From assembly GCF_030272615.1 (NCBI RefSeq), contig NC_081407.1:137954897-138018896 (forward strand): a stretch of 64,000 bases of DNA, given 5' to 3'. Positions within the stretch are counted from its first letter, which is position 1; each line of letters opens with the position of its first letter. Below are positions 58,135 to 64,000 of this stretch, in pieces. The DNA is from Cryptomeria japonica (lineage: Eukaryota > Streptophyta > Pinopsida > Cupressales > Cupressaceae). Position numbers and translations under genes: made by a program. The notes under the pieces are model-generated. The model was given only the letters and a program-made list of their open reading frames with translations. It made no database searches and was not told the origin of the DNA.

Positions 58135-58480
58135 TTGATGCAATTTGTCATCAATCCGACATGCATTATCAGAGATATTATTCATTCTGGCACTGATGAG
58201 TGGTGCTACTCCTCAAGGGGAGTAGTCGGCCTTGAGATTTAGAGGTTTATATTCTTGCTTTGATATTTGTGTCAGATTTCTGGCATTGATGTCAAAGGGG
58301 GAGAGATAGTGATGTGAAAAAATAAATTCAGAACTTTACGGAGATATTATTCATAGGGGGAGAGTTATTAATATTCAGGAGATTGTTGGTTTTCTTGCAC
58401 AGGGGGAGACTTGTTTGGCATTTCTTGGTACTTAGATGTTTTTCACATCTAGTGTTGCCATCAATGCCAAAGGGGGAGAT
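58135..58480 (+). other. 3' untranslated segment of element D
   Basis: It has a hairpin CTACTCC-TCAA-GGGGAGTAG near 58204-58223, then AAAGGGGGAGAGA (58294-58306), ATAGGGGGAGAG (about 58352), ACAGGGGGAGAC (about 58399) and the LTR-adjacent AAAGGGGGAGA (58469-58479). No reading frame is supported. Confidence 0.72.
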
Positions 58481-59745
58481 TGTTGGCATTATGGATGAAT
58501 TGATTATGTGTTTCATTGATGTTTTGTCATTGATGTCAACACTAGCTGTTATGGTTGGTTACTGACAGACAAGTTTTGGTTACTGACAAATAGGTTTTGG
58601 TTACCGGTAGAAGATCTAGTGTTACCGACAGAAAGGACTATCTGTTGGACACTTCCAACATGTTTGGATGTATGGAGTATGTTTGATTTTATGTGTTACA
58701 TGCTTCTGGAGCATGTTTTGGTTAGTTGGTATTGACTTGGTAATCAGATGATATCACACACTCTTGTAAACCCATACCGACATTGGTTAAGGTTGAACCA
58801 ATAGAGCTTTCACTGAGGAATCTTGACAGGATGCATAAGTGGTTTTGGTGCGGCTTATAGATGGATTTTAGGATGTTGAAGATGTTCTTTGATCATTCTT
58901 AAACTACTTGAAGATATTTCTTTGGCATGGTGGACCCAAAATAGGTCTGATACCTATCTAGGTTATGGACCGGTATCATGTTAACGTGTACTCTACATGT
59001 TACTGGGATGTTCTATGGATTGGTTAATTTTTGTTTTGGTCTTCAGCCGACATGGCATATCATTGTAACATGGATTTATGTAATGATCTTATTGTAATAT
59101 CTTTTAGGTGGCTGACCTAATTGGTTTAGGCCTTAGGGTTAGTATAAAATGATGTAAGATATCATTGTAGATCATGGGGAATATGTGTCATGGTCTTGGA
59201 ATGCAATATCATATGCGAAGGAGATTTGGTCAATCATAGGTGATTGAATTGGGATTAAGGAAGAGGTTAAAAGCCTCCGGTATTGAGCTTAACTGGGATT
59301 GTAATCAGGCATGGTAAATGCTATATTTGGCAATTTACTCTATTGGATTGTTGTCCATTTATCTTGAGGTGGTTATAACCTCTCTGTAGTTAGTGAGACT
59401 CTTTTGTAGTGAGTAGTACGCTCTAGGCAACATGCCTTCCTGCATGTGCAGGCCCCTCATTGTATAACATACTTTCTGCAGAAGTACCATCTGACTGTGG
59501 GTAGGCTTCCCACCGTGGTTTTTTCCTTTTCGGATTTTCCACGTACAAATCATGGTGTTATGTGGTATGGTTGCATTGTGTTGATTATCTATTTCATTGT
59601 TAAGTTTTATTGCTTACCGATATATGTTTTTTCTTTACCGGTACTTAATCAGGTTAAAGGTTATTAAGTGGATTAATTGATATAATCTGTTAACAACTGA
59701 TTCACCCCCCCCTCCCCTCTCAGTTGTTCACCGGTTATCCTAATA
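58481..59745 (+). repeat. 3' LTR of element D
   Basis: It starts TGTTGGCATTATGG and ends TAATA (mutated from TAACA). TATA box at 59143-59149. It lacks the 10-bp expansion of the 5' LTR and has one fewer U3 tandem unit. Confidence 0.92.
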
Positions 59746-60257
59746 GAGAGGTGAATGTGTAAACACTAAAGTTATCATTCAACGAAGTATTGAGGTGAGA
59801 TTGGTGTTGTAGAGAAGACAATTGTGCTTAACTAGAACTATCATTGAGCATTTGTAGATTCTATCATTGTAGTTCATTTCTTCCTGATTGTAGTCCGAAT
59901 CATATTGTAAGTCAGTGAGACTTCCTTGAGGGTTATAGCCTCCTAGGCAAATATATTTTGAGCAGTGAGCTCTAGGCAATGTGTTTGAATGCATGTTCTT
60001 TCCCCATTGTAATATTTTCATATACTACTATAGAGTATCATCTTACTATGGGTAGGTTCCCACTGTGGTTTCTCCCTTAACCGGGTTTTCCACATCAAAA
60101 ATCTTGGTGTTGTGTGTTGTGTTGTTAATTTGCTTATCTATTTAATTGCTACAGTTTATCAGTTTATGTTTTGGGGTTTAATTTTCTATATTCGGTGAAG
60201 ACTGATTCACCCCCCCCCCCCCCCCCTCTCAGTCTTCCTTCTTGATTGCTACTAACA
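59746..60257 (+). repeat. 3' LTR of element B, part 2
   Basis: It starts with the duplicated GAGAG and continues with GTGAATGTGTAAACAC, matching 40890-41419. A run of 17 C (60210-60226) precedes CTCTCAG. It ends ACTAACA, followed by TCCAT. Confidence 0.9.
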
Positions 60258-60262
60258 TCCAT

Positions 60263-61390
60263 ACGGGTCCATTTTGAAACATTTAATTTTTCTTGTGCAT
60301 CTCATCTTGTTCTAGTGTGTCACCTACATTTTTCATATATTCATTTTCTTTGATGACTTAAGAAAAATTATTAGTTGATATATAATTGAAATCAACCCAT
60401 GTGAGTCCATTTTCACAAATTATATTTTTGTTTCGAGTGATTTTTTAAATTATTCAAAACTAATTTGTTTCTTTCTTAAAAAATATTTCTTTTTTTTTCT
60501 TTTCCCATTGAATAAATAATCTCTACCTTGGTCAGTAAATAAGTGTTGCTAATATCGTTAGATTTACATGTTTTTGTATTTTTTTAAAATAATTATAAAT
60601 GATTTTTTTATTATTAATTCTGGTAATTAATTAAATTTTAAATTAAAATGATGAAATTTTCATAGTCTATAATATCAACTCAGCAAGATTTCTAGATTTG
60701 ACTATGTAAAAAAAATTATTGTGAACATTTTGGATCATATTCAATGATCCAATATCAGAATGAGATAGATAGAGAACAATAATGTAAGGATGGTAGTAGA
60801 CCAAGATAACTATAGAGATGAGGGGAGAGGTGACACAAGATCAAAGACACAATTTCTTGATTTGCTAGAATCCTTTCAATTATCTTCTATGACTATCTCA
60901 TGTTGTTGATGGATGATTGAGGGTGATTCAAGATGTTGATGATAAAAGGAGATTACATAATAAAATCCAAAAAAATCTTACAGAGCTAGCGTTTGTAAGT
61001 CAACTAAATTGTTATAAGTTATCTTGGTCTATTACCATCATTTGATTTCTCTTCTCTAGTTATCTCATCCCAATCATGGCATATGATTTAAAACATTAAT
61101 GGTAGAAATAAATTAAAAAATTACGTTGCCAAATTTAAAAACTCTTGCCAAGCTAATTTTTGGATGTCAAAGAAATCGTAATAAAAAATTGTCAACTAAT
61201 TTCTGGATCAAAGAGTACGATCTAAAGCATTGGCAATAAAAATTTCTTATAATCAAATCAAACAATCTTGCCAAACTAACTTCTTGATTTCCATCTGATG
61301 ATGGATCATAAAGTATGATCCAAAACATTGATGATAAAAGAATTAAATAATCAAATCCAAAAATCTTGCCAAACTAACTTTTGAATTTCA
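60263..61390 (+). repeat. segment X, copy 3, part 3 (empty copia site and tandem arm)
   Basis: It resumes the repeat cut at 40152 and matches 24231-24744 and then 30811-31503 without the copia element: AGAGAACAATAATG at 60771-60784 is the unoccupied site. After the central block, degenerate units of about 100 bp run to about 61390. Confidence 0.78.
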
Positions 61391-61941
61391 TATCTAATAA
61401 ATCATTCTCACCATTTGGGTTTCAACATTGCATCTCCATACTATATCACCTATGATATTAAACAGACGCTTAAACACTTATTTTACAACTTCAATCTAAT
61501 TAAATAAAACGATTGACAAATATTTATTTAAAAAACAATAACAAAATTTCTTTGTGATTCATCACATAATTAATCATTACTAACACTATAGTCAACAAAA
61601 AAATAAAACATTTCCTAGCAATTTCTATGTAAACAAAATATTTGTATAGGTTCAATTGAAATTTTATTAGATTTGGTGCAAACAATGTATTCAATTGTAT
61701 CTACAAATAATATTAGAAACACTTATCTAATAAATTGTTCTCACCATTTACGTATCAACATAACTATTGCACCTCTATACTATATTATTTATGAAGTTAA
61801 AAGACACTTAAACATTTATTTTGCAACATCAATCTATTTCGATAAAAAAACAATAATCTAATTTAAAAAACAATAACAATTTTTTTTTTCAAAAACTTTA
61901 ATCAAATCTTTTCTTGATGTTCAAAAACTTGCACACAATCA
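61391..61941. repeat. AT-rich duplicated stretch
   Basis: A unit starting near 61391 (CTAATAAATCATTCTCACCA, ACTTATTTT, AAAAAACAATAAC) recurs diverged near 61723 (CTAATAAATTGTTCTCACCA), a spacing of about 330 bp. No gene is present. Confidence 0.6.
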
Positions 61942-62121
61942 AATCCAAAAATCTACATACTTCATTATTATAGATTGTAGAAATCTAACAAAATTAAATA
62001 ACAAATTTTCTTTGTGACTCATCAGATAAATAATCCAAAAATCTACATACTTCATTATTATTGATTGTAGAAATCTAACAAAATTAAATAACAAAATTTC
62101 TTTGTGATTCATCAGATAAGT
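61942..62121. repeat. 90-bp tandem duplication
   Basis: Two nearly identical units (61942-62031 and 62032-62121) begin AATCCAAAAATCTACATACT. They differ at only a few positions, which suggests a recent duplication. Confidence 0.85.
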
Positions 62122-62524
62122 AATCACTATAGTCAACAAATAAAACATCTCCTAGCAATTTCTATGCAACCAAGATATTCGTACAAGTTAGGGTTGAAAT
62201 TCGACAACACTTTTACCTCTACACGAGTTGCTTTCGGAAATCTACCCTGCAGAATAAAGTAAAAAATATTCTCCTCTAATGTAACCAATTCAAGAATGCA
62301 GAATGCAGAATGCGCAGAAGAGTACAGCGGCTTTTAGAAAGAGAACGGTCACTTCAAAACCAGACCTAAAACACTGTGAAAAGAACTCGTGGGCTGACTA
62401 ATTTGCTCATATGATTTATATTCTAATTGCATACATCATAGTTATGTAACACTACATAGGCAACGCAACTTTTGTAAGCTGATAATAATAATAATAATTA
62501 TGATGATGATGATGATGATAATGG
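62122..62524 (-). other. 3' flank of the NPF gene
   Basis: This is non-coding. It holds the presumed 3' untranslated region just downstream of the stop, including a compound trinucleotide repeat. I could not identify a convincing polyadenylation signal. Confidence 0.5.
62481..62523. repeat. compound microsatellite (ATA)n(ATG)n
   Basis: About six AAT/ATA units are followed by about six ATG units, ending right at the NPF stop codon. Confidence 0.9.
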
Positions 62525-63518
62525 CTACTGAACCGATCTGTTGGGTTCCAGAAAATGGATTCTGTCAGACTGGGGCAGCAACGTGGCCATCTGGACACTT
62601 CCATTTTCTGGTGCACTCTCATTGTCTGATATGGCAGCTTCCATGTGCACAGGCAGGTCAGAGGTTCCAGTCGCAGCAGCAGCAACAGCGACAGGCTTGT
62701 AAGTGTAGTAGCGTGCACAGATAAAGTAATAGAAGAGATTGAGCACTTGAAGTAAGGTAATAAGCCAGTAAAAATACTCAAGGCGGCCTCTGTTGAGATT
62801 TGCAGGGAGCCAGTTCTGATGGCCGTTTTGTGAGCTGAGTTTATGGACTGTGGAGACGAGAAAAGTACTGAAATAACTTCCGGCAGAAATGGAGGTCCAG
62901 AAAAGTGCTGTGGCGGTGCTGCGCATACTTTCCGGCGATTGGTCGTAGAAAAACTCCAGGTGACCGATTGACATGAAAGCTTCTGCAATTCCATGGAGGC
63001 TGTACTGGGGGAGCAGCCAGAAGACGCTGAGTGGAATGACCTCCTTTGGCCGGTCGAGAAGCCCAAAATGGGCCGCTGCAGACTTGCGCTTCACTTCGAT
63101 TAGACCGGCTACGGCGGTGGCTAGTACGGATATGAAGAAGCCGATGCCCATGCGTTGAAGGAATGAGATGCCCCGGCCCCTGCCCGTGAATCGGCGGGCA
63201 ATGGGCATGAGGATTCGGTCGTAGAGAGTTATTGTGAGGAGGAGTGAGAGTATTGTGAAGACGCTCATGGAGCCTGGTGGGATTTGGAATGAGGAGGAGC
63301 CCAAGTGACGGTCCATTGTTCTTGCCTGCATTAGGGAGAATGTGTTCTGTTGGGCTGAGGCTGTTATTAGGAGTATGCCCGCTGCCCATATTGGGCCCAT
63401 TCGGATTATGGACTTGAGTTCTTCTACCTGGTGCACGCTGCACAGCCTCCATGGGTTGGGTCTTGTGGCTCCCTCGGTTCTGTCTGTATCATGCGGGATT
63501 GCCGCCTTGTCGAAGAAC
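62525..63518 (-). CDS. NRT1/PTR family (NPF) transporter, last exon, NPF3-like
   Basis: This exon encodes the C-terminal 330 or so residues of a proton-coupled transporter of the POT/NPF family (plasma membrane or tonoplast; substrates in the family are nitrate, nitrite, peptides or hormones). The acceptor CTTTTTCCAG is at 63528-63519. The first base completes the Arg codon of the conserved (R)FFDKAAI segment. Then come TEGATRPNPWRLCSVHQVEE, transmembrane segments around MGPIWAAGILLIT, SVFTILSLLLTITLYDRI, RMGIGFFISVLATAVAGLIE and VFWLLPQYSLHGIAEAF, the family signature EFFYDQSPESMRSTATALFW, and NRGRLEYFYWLITLLQVLNL before a soluble tail ending NRSVQ-stop (TAG at 62527-62525). The sequence is open and well conserved, so the gene is probably functional. 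NPF3 membership is judged from memory of the signature region. The upstream exons are outside the window. Confidence 0.9.
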
Positions 63519-64000
63519 CTGGAAAAAGAGAAGACAAACAATCAGTGATTCTGGATTAGATTGTGTAAAAGTTTTTCATTATCGTTTCATATGTCAGTGA
63601 TTCTAGATCATATGTAATCTTTTGCTGTTTCTTTCGGTTTTGTTTTACCTTAGTGATTCTTGATTAGATTGTATAAAAGTTTTTCATTATTGTTTCGGAT
63701 CATATGATACGTAATTTTTTGCTGTTTCTTTCGGCTTTCTTTTATCTCGATGATGGATGATGGATGATGGAGAAAAAAATAGATCAATAATGTTGATATA
63801 TTGTTTCTGGATCTCTTTTATCTTGATGATGGATGATGGAGAAAAAAATAGATCAATAATGTTGATAGATTGTTTCTGGATTAGATTGTGTACCAGTTTT
63901 TCACTATTGTTTCAGATGATATGAAATGTAATCTTTTGCCATTTCTTTCGGCTTTCTTCTATCTTGATGATGGATCATAGAGAAGAAAATAGATCAATAA
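63519..64000 (-). repeat. NPF intron with diverged tandem repeats
   Basis: Two kinds of phrase alternate: GGATTAGATTGTGTAAAAG plus TTTTTCATTATTGTTTC, and CTTGATGATGGATGATGGAG plus AAATAGATCAATAATGTTGA. They form about three units of roughly 130-200 bp up to the window edge. The region at 34138-34530 is homologous. Confidence 0.78.

Larger units (their letters stand above)
53209..59745 (+). mobile_element. Ty1/copia element D, plus strand, RT-deleted, nested in element B 3' LTR
   Basis: It runs from TGTTGGTATTATGG (53209) to TCCTAATA (59745) and is flanked by a perfect GAGAG duplication (53204-53208 and 59746-59750). It is complete in outline: LTRs, primer binding site, gag, protease, integrase, RNase H, polypurine tract. 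Its RT carries the same internal deletion as element C. Confidence 0.94.
40153..60257 (+). mobile_element. Ty1/copia element B, host of two nested elements
   Basis: The order is 5' LTR 40153-41419, primer binding site, start of gag (41476-41506), element C inserted, rest of gag and pol (47974-52130), untranslated segment, and 3' LTR 52453-60257 split by element D. The flanks TCTAT (40148-40152) and TCCAT (60258-60262) are the target duplication with one change. X copy 3 continues on both sides. Without the insertions it would be about 7 kb. Confidence 0.92.

Noticed and set aside
60210-60226. Run of 17 C (also 15 C at 19201-19215) as a special structural element
   Set aside because: Every copia LTR here has a C run of 6 to 17 at this position; length differences fit replication slippage. 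The run may matter to the LTR, but I see no evidence beyond conservation.
62452-63452. Overlapping minus-strand frames (about 204 and 203 residues) and plus-strand frames over the NPF exon
   Set aside because: They are other frames of the conserved NPF exon, whose own frame has clear family motifs and transmembrane segments.

Overview
The window looks like nuclear DNA of a large, repeat-rich seed plant. A conifer or other gymnosperm is my inference from the long Ty1/copia LTRs, the deep nesting of old elements and the scarcity of genes; no marker fixes the species. It is AT-rich, almost every coding stretch belongs to a broken retrotransposon, and only one ordinary plant gene is visible: the 3'-terminal exon of an NRT1/PTR-family (NPF) transporter on the minus strand at 62525-63518, whose upstream exons lie beyond the right edge.  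Left third (1-22854): a nest of Ty1/copia elements next to a Ty3/gypsy chromovirus remnant. A plus-strand copia remnant (about 895-2883, resuming at 16256) was hit inside its LTR by minus-strand element 2 (2884-16255, target duplication CCTAC on both sides). Element 2 was hit inside its own 5' LTR by minus-strand element 3 (8874-15619, TGAAT/TGAAC). A further copia body and LTR (16435-19239) follow, then a gypsy pol with chromodomain (19240-22150) that contains an inverted solo LTR of its own family (20884-21653) and ends in its own 3' LTR (to 22854).  Middle (22855-40152): three copies of a dispersed segment, called X here, with foldback-like arms made of roughly 100-bp tandem units. Copy 1 carries a full-length but gag-poor copia element with short LTRs (24745-30803), itself hit by a LINE that kept ORF1 but lost ORF2 (26287-27988, 20-bp target duplication). 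Copy 2 carries a solo LTR of the same family at the same site and is fused to a piece of the NPF exon and intron (34058-34530). Copy 3 has that site empty, but was hit by a Tat-like gypsy remnant with an antisense plant-mobile-domain reading frame (35504-39388) and by copia element B.  Right (40153-64000): element B (40153-60257, target duplication TCTAT/TCCAT) was hit twice by one subfamily: element C (minus, 41507-47973) in its gag and element D (plus, 53209-59745, GAGAG/GAGAG) in its 3' LTR. C and D share the same in-frame deletion that removes the reverse transcriptase active site, so they look like members of a non-autonomous lineage mobilised in trans. The remainder of X copy 3, AT-rich tandem repeats and the NPF exon with its repeat-filled intron complete the window.  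Two patterns recur across the copia families and are not explained by standard annotation: three successive stem-loops in the transcribed part of the LTR with compensatory base changes, and an array of four or five polypurine-tract-like GGGGAG motifs ahead of each 3' LTR. No tRNA, rRNA, CRISPR array or organellar gene was seen.
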